The notes beneath the pieces were generated by a model. It was not told where the DNA came from. It made no database searches and was given only the letters and a program-made list of their open reading frames with translations. A stretch of 33,810 nucleotides of DNA from a virus: IMG/VR virus record IMGVR_UViG_3300036761_000410, positions 1-33,810 of that record; one strand, written 5' to 3'. The translations under genes were made by a program, and so were the position numbers. Below are positions 15,995 through 25,400 of this stretch, piece by piece; position 1 is the first letter of the stretch, and the number at the start of each line of letters is the position of its first letter.

Positions 15995-18559
15995 TTATTT
16001 TTCATAGGCCCCAATATCGGGAGGATTACTTCTAGTCTTTCCAGTTATATCTTTATCGTAAGGAGGCCCAAGATAAACTCCCTTGTCGATAGCCGGGGAA
16101 CCATCCTTCAATGAATAATCGTAATTAAGGTAGTTATTAAACAAACTAGATTCCGCTATATTCCATCTATCAGACCCTATACCGACTGTTTCGGCTCCGT
16201 AAGTAGTTCTTAATGTAGTCATAGAGTATCCGTTGATTAAACCGTTGCTACTACTCTTCGCGTAAGTAGTATAAAGATTACCATTAATCTGATTCCAAGT
16301 AGGAGTACTGTTTTCAAAAGCTACCCTAAAACTTCCGGATTCTCGCGCGGCTACTATATTATTCTTAAAGTATACATAAGGGTTATTAGAATTCCTGGAC
16401 ATGACTACATAAGGACTTGAACCACCTTCGAAGGTATTGTTATAAATATAAAAATAAGTACCAGTAGTTACACTATAAATAGATAAGGACTGCGGTACTT
16501 CGCCATTAGTCCAGCCAAAGAATGGAGTTGCTAATACGTTGTTATACATATCGAACTTACCAGATAAGGCTCCTAATATAATACCATTAGAACAAGTGTT
16601 GACATCTTGAGAATTGATAAGTATGTTGTTAGCTATCGTAAGATTATAAATAGAAGCGTTTACGCCTATAGGGTCATTATGCGGAGTATCATTCCTACCA
16701 GGAGTATCATTATTAACTACCACTTTGTTGTTTAGAACAAATATGTTTGATAGATTTTGTAATACTATACCGTCGCATTGAACATTTATAGAGGGAGTAG
16801 ACCTTGTATTTTGTAAATAGGAATTCATATAGAAAACAGAATCAACATAACTTGTACCTCCACCGTAACCATCTATTTTAATACCAAACTGTTCAGTACT
16901 ACTACTTCCTATACCATTAAGATTCCAAATTATATCCACATCATCTAAATAAATAACGTTGCAACCTTGGGAGGCTCTACTACTTACATATACTCCATAT
17001 CCTCCAGCCGTTGTTTGCATCATTTTTACAGTCATATGTTCTACTCTTATATACTGCTTCACCCCCGTAGGATTCTGTTGATTTATATTTATACCGTTCC
17101 CGGAACTACAAGATATAATTACCTTACCGTTATATCCTGGACTTATACCGGGTCTAACGGTAATAAATTTATTTGGAACTCCCGACTTACCAACAGTTAA
17201 AGACCCTGTATAAGTAAGAGAATCCATACCTCCTGAAATAAATATAGTATCGCCGGGTTGAATAGAAGCCCAATTGATGGCAGAAAATGTTTTCCAAGCG
17301 CCATTCCAAGTATGGGGTGCCAATCCTGTCCCAGCAGGATTAACTTTCCAACTATTAGGACCTTCTACAATATTATAATTATAAATACCCACGTAGTTTT
17401 GGTTAGTTTGATTGTCAATTACATTACTATAAGATATACTAGAAGGATTAAAAGTCCATTTACTTAGACTTGGAGTAACAGTGCCTGAATAACCATAAGA
17501 AACATCTTTTGTGTAGAATCCAGTAGCGTCCGTTATTACTGTACCAGTAGAATTACTAAAGGTCATAACTACATTACTTATTCCATTGTTAACCCCATCT
17601 CTTACATATCCGGATATAGTTACAGGTACATGAGTTCCAGTATAGTTTTGGACAACTTGACCATATATAAGATTAGTATAAGTTATACTTGGTGGATTGA
17701 AAGTCCAACCCGCCAAACTTACAGTAGCGGTGCCAGAGTATCCATATACAATATCTTTTTCATAGTAACCGGAAAGGTTAGTAGTAGCTATACCACCACC
17801 GCCACTAAAAGTTATAATAGCCCCGATTAAACCATTACCAACATTATCTTTTACATAACCTGATATATTAACAGGATTGTTGATGGCTGTATAATTCTGA
17901 CTAATTTGATTAGTAGTAACATTAGTATAAGAACGATTCACTGGATTAAAGGTGTATCCATTAGCAGAAGGAATAGCAATTCCAGTATAATTGTAATCTA
18001 CGGTCATAGAATAATTACCATTTCCGTCACTTACAGCTGGGATACTGTAGCCGCTGAAGGTTATATTAACCCCGCCCACTAGTAAACCAGTTGATGTAGA
18101 AATGTTACCAACAATATCAACGGTAGGGGGAGTAGTATCTAAAGTAGTAACGTAAATAATATTACTAGCTGGACTTTCACCTCTCTGATTAAGAGCTGTT
18201 ACCCAATACTTCACAGTCTCTAAATTACCTCTGGGTTTATCCAAATAAGATATAGTATTCGCTGGTAGCGTAACTAACTTAACGTTGTTTGCGTATACCG
18301 TAAAATTAGTTTCGTTGTTAGAGTTATCTTTCCAATGTAAAGTATTCTCTAATTCCCCGGGTTCCCCACTTAAGTCGGAGGGTGCTTTAGGTGGTTTCGG
18401 TATCCCCTTAATAGTTGCTTGTATCACAATTGGAACAGTAGCTGGAACTGTGTAAGTTGTGTCCTCATCCCCGCTCGGAAGGGTTATAGTAATAACCTCC
18501 TGAGCATAAACCATATTTAATAACATAAATATAGTAGCTAACACTATTCGTAGTCTCAT
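15995..18559 (-). CDS. fibre/adhesin: signal peptide, FN3, three regulatory-like repeats, beta-helix
   Basis: 854 residues. MRLRIVLATIFMLLNMVYAQ is a classic Sec signal peptide with cleavage expected after Ala19, leaving Gln first. Residues about 58-140 form a fibronectin type III domain (APSDLSG, LHWKDNSNNETNFTVY, YWVTALNQRGESPAS). Three carboxypeptidase-regulatory-like repeats follow (146-226, 229-307, 311-391; ISGYVxDxVxNG, YTFNP or WTFNP, NQxxQNY). A right-handed beta-helix (about 400-840) contains GDTIFISGG and VRPGISPGYNGKV and ends with KDITGKTRSNPPDIGAYEK. AAAGGAG lies 8 bases before the ATG. The domain mix is typical of Bacteroidota surface proteins, yet it sits in a phage structural cluster. 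Confidence 0.82.
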   Translation of the reverse strand: MRLRIVLATIFMLLNMVYAQEVITITLPSGDEDTTYTVPATVPIVIQATIKGIPKPPKAPSDLSGEPGELENTLHWKDNSNNETNFTVYANNVKLVTLPANTISYLDKPRGNLETVKYWVTALNQRGESPASNIIYVTTLDTTPPTVDIVGNISTSTGLLVGGVNITFSGYSIPAVSDGNGNYSMTVDYNYTGIAIPSANGYTFNPVNRSYTNVTTNQISQNYTAINNPVNISGYVKDNVGNGLIGAIITFSGGGGIATTNLSGYYEKDIVYGYSGTATVSLAGWTFNPPSITYTNLIYGQVVQNYTGTHVPVTISGYVRDGVNNGISNVVMTFSNSTGTVITDATGFYTKDVSYGYSGTVTPSLSKWTFNPSSISYSNVIDNQTNQNYVGIYNYNIVEGPNSWKVNPAGTGLAPHTWNGAWKTFSAINWASIQPGDTIFISGGMDSLTYTGSLTVGKSGVPNKFITVRPGISPGYNGKVIISCSSGNGININQQNPTGVKQYIRVEHMTVKMMQTTAGGYGVYVSSRASQGCNVIYLDDVDIIWNLNGIGSSSTEQFGIKIDGYGGGTSYVDSVFYMNSYLQNTRSTPSINVQCDGIVLQNLSNIFVLNNKVVVNNDTPGRNDTPHNDPIGVNASIYNLTIANNILINSQDVNTCSNGIILGALSGKFDMYNNVLATPFFGWTNGEVPQSLSIYSVTTGTYFYIYNNTFEGGSSPYVVMSRNSNNPYVYFKNNIVAARESGSFRVAFENSTPTWNQINGNLYTTYAKSSSNGLINGYSMTTLRTTYGAETVGIGSDRWNIAESSLFNNYLNYDYSLKDGSPAIDKGVYLGPPYDKDITGKTRSNPPDIGAYEK
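17387..18124 (-). repeat. three tandem ~81-residue carboxypeptidase-regulatory-like repeats
   Basis: Three beta-sandwich repeats in the 854-residue fibre. Each starts with an ISGYVxD-type strand (GNISTSTG in the first), carries TFSG or TFSN and a YGYSGT or YNYTGI segment, and ends in a Q-N-Y strand. Units 2 and 3 share the fullest match. They likely act as a spacer between the FN3 domain and the beta-helix. Confidence 0.8.
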
Positions 18560-18592
18560 TCTTTTTTCTCCTTTATATTTAAATATTATGAA

Positions 18593-18611
18593 GTGTATTC
18601 GTAGAATACAC
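18593..18611 (-). promoter_or_regulatory. perfect 8-bp inverted repeat in a fibre intergenic gap
   Basis: GTGTATTC-GTA-GAATACAC in the 66-base gap between two fibre genes. It lies 52 bases before the downstream ATG (18559), the same distance as the CGTGTATATTATA motif from its gene at 1920, and begins on the minus strand with the same CGTGTAT. It could be a promoter or operator variant, or an RNA hairpin that separates the two reading units. No U-run follows the stem. Confidence 0.4.
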
Positions 18612-18625
18612 GTTCTCTATTAATT

Positions 18626-21600
18626 CTAAAAGCCCGTAAAGTCTCCCATTAATCCAGCACTAATTATAATATCATCGAAGTATATAAAGGAATTACTATC
18701 GCTGATTCTGAGACTACCGTTAAGCTCTGGTAACCCCCAGAGAACTTTCTTCGGATAAATTCCTGTAGTAGCGTGAGTTTGTCTATTAAATATAAGAGTA
18801 GCATCACACCAGATCTTTATACCTCCATTAGGAGAGGTTTGATGCCCAAAATATTGCCATTTTATTCTATGCCAAGCTCCCGTAAGACTACTCCCCCAGT
18901 TATAGGAAAACTCAGCAAAAACATCGGAACTATCCATTTGTTCTAATAAAAATCGGGTAAAGTTATTACTACCATCGGTTTTTAATCCTAAAAATATTTG
19001 CCAATCAGAGGGATAAGGCCCGTCATAAAGTCCGAATATTTCTATATCAGAGTAATTAGTTGGTACAGAAGTGTTTATAGAATTATCGGCGTAGAAGTAA
19101 AAGTATCCCGAAATAGTATCTTGTCCGGTTCCTGTTGAAAAGGTTTTTTCAATAGCAGTAGTATCTATTCTTGTCTGACTGAGAGTATCTAAATGAAGTT
19201 TCATACCGTAATTACCATTGTGTTTGTAAGCAAGTCCCGTAGATATATCATGATTACCCACATAAGCCCCTGCGAAATAAGCAAAAGCTCTATTAAACTC
19301 ACTCCAGTTATTTTCTTCAAAGTCGGCTAATAATAGTGACCTTGGATATCCAGAAGGTGGAGTAGTTACTCCAGTACCACTTACAGAAACATTCTTAGTA
19401 GTAGCTCCAGAACTAGTATGACTAATATTACCAGAATAAGGAACGGAATTAACGGGACTAAATCTTGCATAAATTGTAGTACCCGGTAAAGTAGGTCCTG
19501 TAGGAGGTAATACTAATTGTGTACCATACCCGCTTCCACTACTTAAAGATATCTGGAATCCAGTAGGAACGTCTATAGTAACGTTACCTAATAAATCTGT
19601 TCCGGATACTGTATAACTTTGAGGAGAGGAATTAGTACCTGTTTCTACATTACCAAAATCAGTAAGAGATGCTACTGAAGTGTAAATATTAGGAGTACTT
19701 GCCCCCATGTATTCATAAGCGCCTATATCAGGAGTATTTGGGTCTCTTGCATTGCCAAGTAAATCAGTATCAATACCCAAATCTAAACCTACTCCAATGG
19801 CAGGTGCTCCAGTCTTTAAGGTATAATCATAGTTAGTAACATCTGAAAATAAATTAGAATTCACTACATTCCATCTATTCGCGGGTGTATTAGCTAACTC
19901 GGCGAATCTCGGAGAAGCGTTCAAATTAGCCATAGTTAAATAACCATCAGCTGTTACCATCAATTGATTACTGCTACCAGCCCAGTATTGTCCATATATA
20001 TTATCATTTATGTTAGCCCATATAGGATTTAATCCAGTGGAACTTAAATACTGTCTAAATCGTATCTTAGGAGCGGCCGAGCCTTGCCCTACGGCGGTGA
20101 AGATGTTATTCTTTAATCTTACGTGATATACGACAGAAGTATCTTGAAAATCAGCCCCATAAAAATTAGAGCCGGCTACAATAGTATTATGATACAGAGA
20201 GTATTCACAAGACGCAGACCCTGGATATATTACAAAAGTAGTAGGCATCCAATTACCATCATTAACAAAATTAGGAGTAGCAAATACATTATTATAAATA
20301 AGCATATAACCACTACCGTTACCTAAGATAGCACCTTGAGATTGATGATTCGCAGTTTGAAGATTTATCATATAGTTGTTAGCTATAGTAAGATTTTTAG
20401 TAATAGCATTACTTGCTATACAATCATTGTGTGCATTATTACCGGTAGGATAAGCGGCTGTAGGCCAGTCGTTATTTATAGTTACGTGGTTATTCAGTAT
20501 CCATATATTCTGAGCGTATTGTAACACGATGCCGTCGGCTTGCACCCAAGTCGCTGGATATCTCGTATTTGCAAGGGTACTATACATAAGGTAAACAGAA
20601 TCTACGTAAGTACTTACTCCCCCGCCAGAACCATCTATTTTAACTAAAAAGTTATCAGTATCCGCTCCTCCGTATCTATCTCCGGAAGCACAAGTAACGG
20701 TCAAACTATCTAGATAAATCCCTTTAGTAGCTCCTACGCTATTACCCCTTACTAAAAGAGCATATCCTTCAGAAACATTAACGGGGGCAAAGTTAATAGT
20801 TATATGCTCGAGTCTTATATATTTCTGATCTTCTATTTTAACAAAACCTTTATTAGAAACAGAGGTGCCGTAGAAAATTACTTCACCGTTGTGCCCGAAA
20901 CTTATGCCAGGTCTTATAGTAATTATATGTCCTGGAGTTCCGCTCCTACCTATATTCACTAAACCAGTATAAGTAATAGAACTATTTACGTTACCTCCGG
21001 AAATATATAAAGTATCGCCGGGTACTATAGCATTCCATGTAACATCCTGCATAGTCTTCCAAGCCTTATCCCAACTAGTCCCATCGTAAGTATTAGTACC
21101 CCCGCCAGTCGCGTAAGCATTCACAAAGTGCCCGTAAGGACCTTCGACTGCTCCCCCCGCGGTTGGAAAGCCTACAAAGTTTTCTGTCATTATACCATCA
21201 CAAACTATAGCATCATCAAGATAAAAATAACCAGCTGCCGCCCAAACCATACTATAACCTTCAACGGCGCCGTAGTGAATAAGATCGGGAAAGAAACCAG
21301 TAGTTACTATCCCCATCTTCTGCAAAACTAAATTATTATTAACATATACTTTAACCCCGCCGTTAGAACCTTGATTTCCAAAGTATTGCCATGTTACTTT
21401 ATACCAAGCCCCCGTAGTAGGATTATTAGTATTCTCAGCAGTAGTAGCAGTATCTAAAGAGGAACCAGCTGCCATATATAAAGCCCATCGAGATACTAAG
21501 TGAGAAGCATCCCATTTAATTCCTATGTAACATAAATCATTTCCCCCGTCATATAAACCAAGAATAAAAAGATCACAAAAACTTACATCGGTTTGAGCAG

Positions 21601-22459
21601 TATTCATAATAGCAGGAAAATAAACAAAGAATCCTCCAGACACAGTATCATAGGTAGCTGAAGTAAAAGTCTTTAATCCATCTACGGGATATCCAGCGGT
21701 ACCTTGATCAATCCCTACTCTCAAGCTTTTAGTACCTATGTTCACAGGGGTAGATACTGTCCATAGGCTTCCATTCGTAGAATCAACGCTGGTAAAATCA
21801 GTTAGATTGCCTTCTTCAAAGTCAATACCTGCTAACTGACGAGTATAAGTAATAGTACCTCCTCCCCCACCAGCTTCATAAATAAAAGTAGTATCCACAG
21901 AAGATACGTTAGAAAATCCCCCTTTCCAGTTCTTTACCCAAAACCACATAGTAGTATTTTTTGGGAGGTTAGTACCGCTGTATGTAAAAGTAGTATCGGT
22001 ATCAGTAGTTGCTCCTATTCGAGTACCCCCAGAAGGAACTTCGCTTATTTCGGGGTTAGTAAATTTCATATAAATTACATTGCTATCAAGGCTATTTGTA
22101 GAATCAGACCATATTATTTCAACATCACCACTAGTACCATCAGCTATAAAATTATAAGGCGCATACGGTAAATCATAGTGATATCTTCCTAAGTACGCCC
22201 AAATGTTATCTATTTCATGGTTTAATGCTGCAATAGAATCATTCATAGTTCCTATGACACCGTCTAAATAGGCTTGGCTGTAATAGTCTCCTGCAATATA
22301 ACTTACCTGAGTCGATATACTCCCAAGAGAAATAGCTGTAGCTCTCGCTAAAGAAGCTGTGGTTACGGTAGTATCTTTAGTTGCGTACCTTTGAGAATAT
22401 ATTGCTCCAGACGATAAAACAACTATCAGTAGAAGTAAACTTAAGAATATTTTTTTCAT
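18626..22459 (-). CDS. giant fibre/adhesin: signal peptide, two LamG-like domains, beta-helix
   Basis: 1277 residues from ATG 22459, chosen because AAGGAAA lies about 8 bases upstream and it opens with the signal peptide MKKIFLSLLLLIVVLSSGAI (then YSQ); the outer frame start at 22498 would overlap the preceding gene. An FN3-like segment follows (PYNFIADGTSGDVEIIW), then a LamG-like concanavalin-fold domain (GIDFEEGNLTDF ... KVTWQYFGNQGSNGGVKVY), a right-handed beta-helix (HFVNAYATGG, GDTLYISGG, RPGISFGHNGEV) ending in PDIGAYEY, an Ig-like segment (LTDFGNVETGTNSSPQSYTV) and a second LamG-like domain (RIKWQYFGHQTSPNGGIKIW). The two LamG domains are paralogous. This suggests a secreted carbohydrate-binding adhesin or tail fibre. 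Confidence 0.82.
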   Translation of the reverse strand: MKKIFLSLLLLIVVLSSGAIYSQRYATKDTTVTTASLARATAISLGSISTQVSYIAGDYYSQAYLDGVIGTMNDSIAALNHEIDNIWAYLGRYHYDLPYAPYNFIADGTSGDVEIIWSDSTNSLDSNVIYMKFTNPEISEVPSGGTRIGATTDTDTTFTYSGTNLPKNTTMWFWVKNWKGGFSNVSSVDTTFIYEAGGGGGTITYTRQLAGIDFEEGNLTDFTSVDSTNGSLWTVSTPVNIGTKSLRVGIDQGTAGYPVDGLKTFTSATYDTVSGGFFVYFPAIMNTAQTDVSFCDLFILGLYDGGNDLCYIGIKWDASHLVSRWALYMAAGSSLDTATTAENTNNPTTGAWYKVTWQYFGNQGSNGGVKVYVNNNLVLQKMGIVTTGFFPDLIHYGAVEGYSMVWAAAGYFYLDDAIVCDGIMTENFVGFPTAGGAVEGPYGHFVNAYATGGGTNTYDGTSWDKAWKTMQDVTWNAIVPGDTLYISGGNVNSSITYTGLVNIGRSGTPGHIITIRPGISFGHNGEVIFYGTSVSNKGFVKIEDQKYIRLEHITINFAPVNVSEGYALLVRGNSVGATKGIYLDSLTVTCASGDRYGGADTDNFLVKIDGSGGGVSTYVDSVYLMYSTLANTRYPATWVQADGIVLQYAQNIWILNNHVTINNDWPTAAYPTGNNAHNDCIASNAITKNLTIANNYMINLQTANHQSQGAILGNGSGYMLIYNNVFATPNFVNDGNWMPTTFVIYPGSASCEYSLYHNTIVAGSNFYGADFQDTSVVYHVRLKNNIFTAVGQGSAAPKIRFRQYLSSTGLNPIWANINDNIYGQYWAGSSNQLMVTADGYLTMANLNASPRFAELANTPANRWNVVNSNLFSDVTNYDYTLKTGAPAIGVGLDLGIDTDLLGNARDPNTPDIGAYEYMGASTPNIYTSVASLTDFGNVETGTNSSPQSYTVSGTDLLGNVTIDVPTGFQISLSSGSGYGTQLVLPPTGPTLPGTTIYARFSPVNSVPYSGNISHTSSGATTKNVSVSGTGVTTPPSGYPRSLLLADFEENNWSEFNRAFAYFAGAYVGNHDISTGLAYKHNGNYGMKLHLDTLSQTRIDTTAIEKTFSTGTGQDTISGYFYFYADNSINTSVPTNYSDIEIFGLYDGPYPSDWQIFLGLKTDGSNNFTRFLLEQMDSSDVFAEFSYNWGSSLTGAWHRIKWQYFGHQTSPNGGIKIWCDATLIFNRQTHATTGIYPKKVLWGLPELNGSLRISDSNSFIYFDDIIISAGLMGDFTGF

Positions 22460-22473
22460 ATTACTTTCCTTAT

Positions 22474-25400
22474 TTAATCTCTTTTCCATATTTGCCAACT
22501 AAATAAAACACTGGCATTTCTTGTTTCTAAACCCACATTACCAAGTTTAACCTTAAAGGTAGCGGAACCTACAGCTGTAATCCAGTAAGGATACCCAAAG
22601 GTATTCGTTTGAGGGGTTATACTAATATCACTTATAGTAGGAGAACTTCCATAATTATGGGTTACTATTACTGAATCATCACCTACAGGAATAGTAGCTG
22701 TTCCAGAGACAAACAAATTTAAAGAATCCTTAAAAGTAGTTCTACTATATTCATTCCAGGTACCGTTAGACCCTAGTACGAAACCTGGCTGTTTAGTTTC
22801 TTCTATTATATAACTATTAAAAGTAGATAAGTTAACTTTGTTAGTTAAAGTATCTTGTAAATGAGTAACATTAGCTATAGAATGTATATGAGAACTATCC
22901 TTAACAGTGGCTGAAATAGAAACGGCCCCACTGCCAGTAACATCACCGCTCAAGGTAATAGTTTGATTACCCGTAATGTAACCAGAGTTATTATTCAAGA
23001 GAGATATATTCTCGCCTTCTTTCATTATTGTAGAAGAAGCTGGTTCATATACTCCAGTATGAGCATGATTACCTTCGGAAACAGTACCAGAGGTAGTACC
23101 GAAGGCCTTATTATAAGCAGTTCCCTTCGCGGCTGTTATCAATTTACCAGTGCCATCGGTTTCTACTACTTGAGAATTACCCAAAGTGGCTCCTATCGCT
23201 GCAATATCAGTAGTAGCTGTTCCAAAGTTCTTATTGAATGCTGTATTTTTAGTAATAACGGGTTCATATACTCCACTATGAGTATGATTACCGGCAGCTA
23301 CTTGTGCAGAACCAGTCCCTACTTTATTCTCTACCACTAAATCAGCGTAAGCATGGAATCGAGCTGTATCTATAATACCAGAAGTAATATCGCTGGCGGC
23401 GTGTAAGTGACCAGTAGCTGATTTACTATTAAGAGCCCCTTGTAAATCCGTTTGATTAGCTAAAGTTCCAGATATATTACCCCAAACGGGAGCTCCTCCA
23501 GTAGCGTCGTTATTCCATTGAATAGTACCATCGGCTTGCTTCTTCATAACATAACCAGTAGTAACTCCAGTCGTATCAGGTAAACCTAATACTTTAGTAT
23601 ATCTTATACTTTCATTACGATTTAATTTTACAGTCAGAGAATCTTGTATTTTACTAGGAGCTATATCAAGTTCATTACGATTTAATTTTACAGTCAGAGA
23701 ATCTTGTATTTTACTAGGAGCTATATCAAGTTCATTACGATTTAATTTTACAGTCAGAGAATCTTGTAAGAGAGATACATCACTAATAGTTACTCCTTTA
23801 GGTTCGAATCTTGCGGTGCCTTCGGCATCAGTTATTAAACTATCTCCTACAACATGTCTTCCATCATGAGAGACGGAATCCGCGAAGGAAGCGCCTCCTA
23901 AACCACTAGCGTCTATTTGCCAGGTTACTTCCCCGTTACCATTAGTTTTAAGTATCTGGCCAGAGTTTCCATCTGTTCTTGGAAAGGTATATTTATTATA
24001 AAACTTAATACTATCCCCGGCGGAAGTTTCCGCTATATTACTAAACTTATATTGATACTTAGCATTAGAATAACTTCTCATAGAAGTACTATCACTTGGA
24101 ATAAGATAAGTACCTTTAGCTTGGTATTTAGCATTAGAATAATTTCTCATAGAAGTACTATCACTTGGTATAAGATAAGTACCTTTGGCTTGGTATTTAG
24201 CGTTAGAATAATTTCTTATTGAAGTACTATCACTTGGAATAAGATAAGTACCTTTGGCTTGGTATTTAGCATTAGAATAACTTCTCATTGAAGTACTATC
24301 ACTTGGAATAAGATAAGTACCTTTAGCTTGAAATCTAGAATTGCCTTCAGCGTCTGTTATTAAACTGTCGCCAGGGACATGTCTTCCATCGTGTAATAAA
24401 GAATCAGCATAAGCGGCGCCCCCAATACCACTTGCGTCAGCCTGCCAACTTACTATTCCAGCACCATTAGTTTTTAACACATAACCACTGGTCCCGTCAG
24501 TAGCGGGGAAAGTATAAATATGACCAACTTTTAATGTCCCATACACTTCTGCATTGCCATTTTTGAATACTGTGAACCCATTTAATCTGTTATTTGTACT
24601 TGTACCAATTCCAACACTAAATAAAGGGTCTGTTGCAACCCAAGTATCTGAACTTCCACCATCTAGTGCATTTCTACCGATAACAAATTCCAAATAACTT
24701 CTTGCTATGTTAGTAAAGCCAAATGCCGTAGAATAAATTCCATAAGTGATACAACTTGTTCCGAATGCCCTTGAACTAGATCCATAAGTACTATTATTTA
24801 CTCCTATGGCTACCCCATAATCACCATCGATAGTATTACCCGTGCCTAGTGCAACACCTTGAGGATAAGTTGCAGTATTATTATCACCAATAACTGTACT
24901 ATAACTTCCCGATACAGAATTATTTGAGCCAATCGCTATACTCCCCTTACCAGAAGCAATATTGTTATAACTAAATGCCACTGAATTTTCTCCAATATTA
25001 GCATCGTTCCACTGAGTCCCCGTAACCGTTCCGACCCTAAAAGCTGCTTTTCTCGGATACCAAAGTAATCTTGTACCAGCACCTAAATTCGGTTCAGTCC
25101 ATCCAGCTCCTGCCGTCCCCGTAAATAGTAAAGCACCAACTCCTTCAAGTGTTGTTCTTGGAGTGATTGTTCCTATACCAACACCAGTGGTATTCCAGAT
25201 ACTCGTATTAGGTAATGTTACATTACCTACAAATTTTGATTTGCCTTGCACTCTCATAGAATCACTAGCTACTACTACTTTACTTTGCGCGGGGGTGACG
25301 ACTATATAACCAGCCCCTTGAGTATAAGAACTACTATAAAGTTTTAAAGTACCGTTTGCGCGCGAATAAGTAGTAACGGTAGCCCCAATAGCAGAAGCAT

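Noticed and set aside
22474-22530. FSWQIWKRD at the C-terminus of the tail fibre, resembling the LSWQ tag
   Set aside because: It is at the extreme C-terminus with nothing after it and lacks the preceding Ser/Lys link; a short chance match is more likely.
22963-23340. Plus-strand open frame of 125 codons inside the fibre gene
   Set aside because: It lies entirely antisense to a well-supported coding region and has no domain pattern or coupled neighbour on the plus strand.
23611-24327. Direct repeats considered as a CRISPR array
   Set aside because: The units abut each other with no spacers and keep a reading frame; they are coding repeats of the fibre protein.
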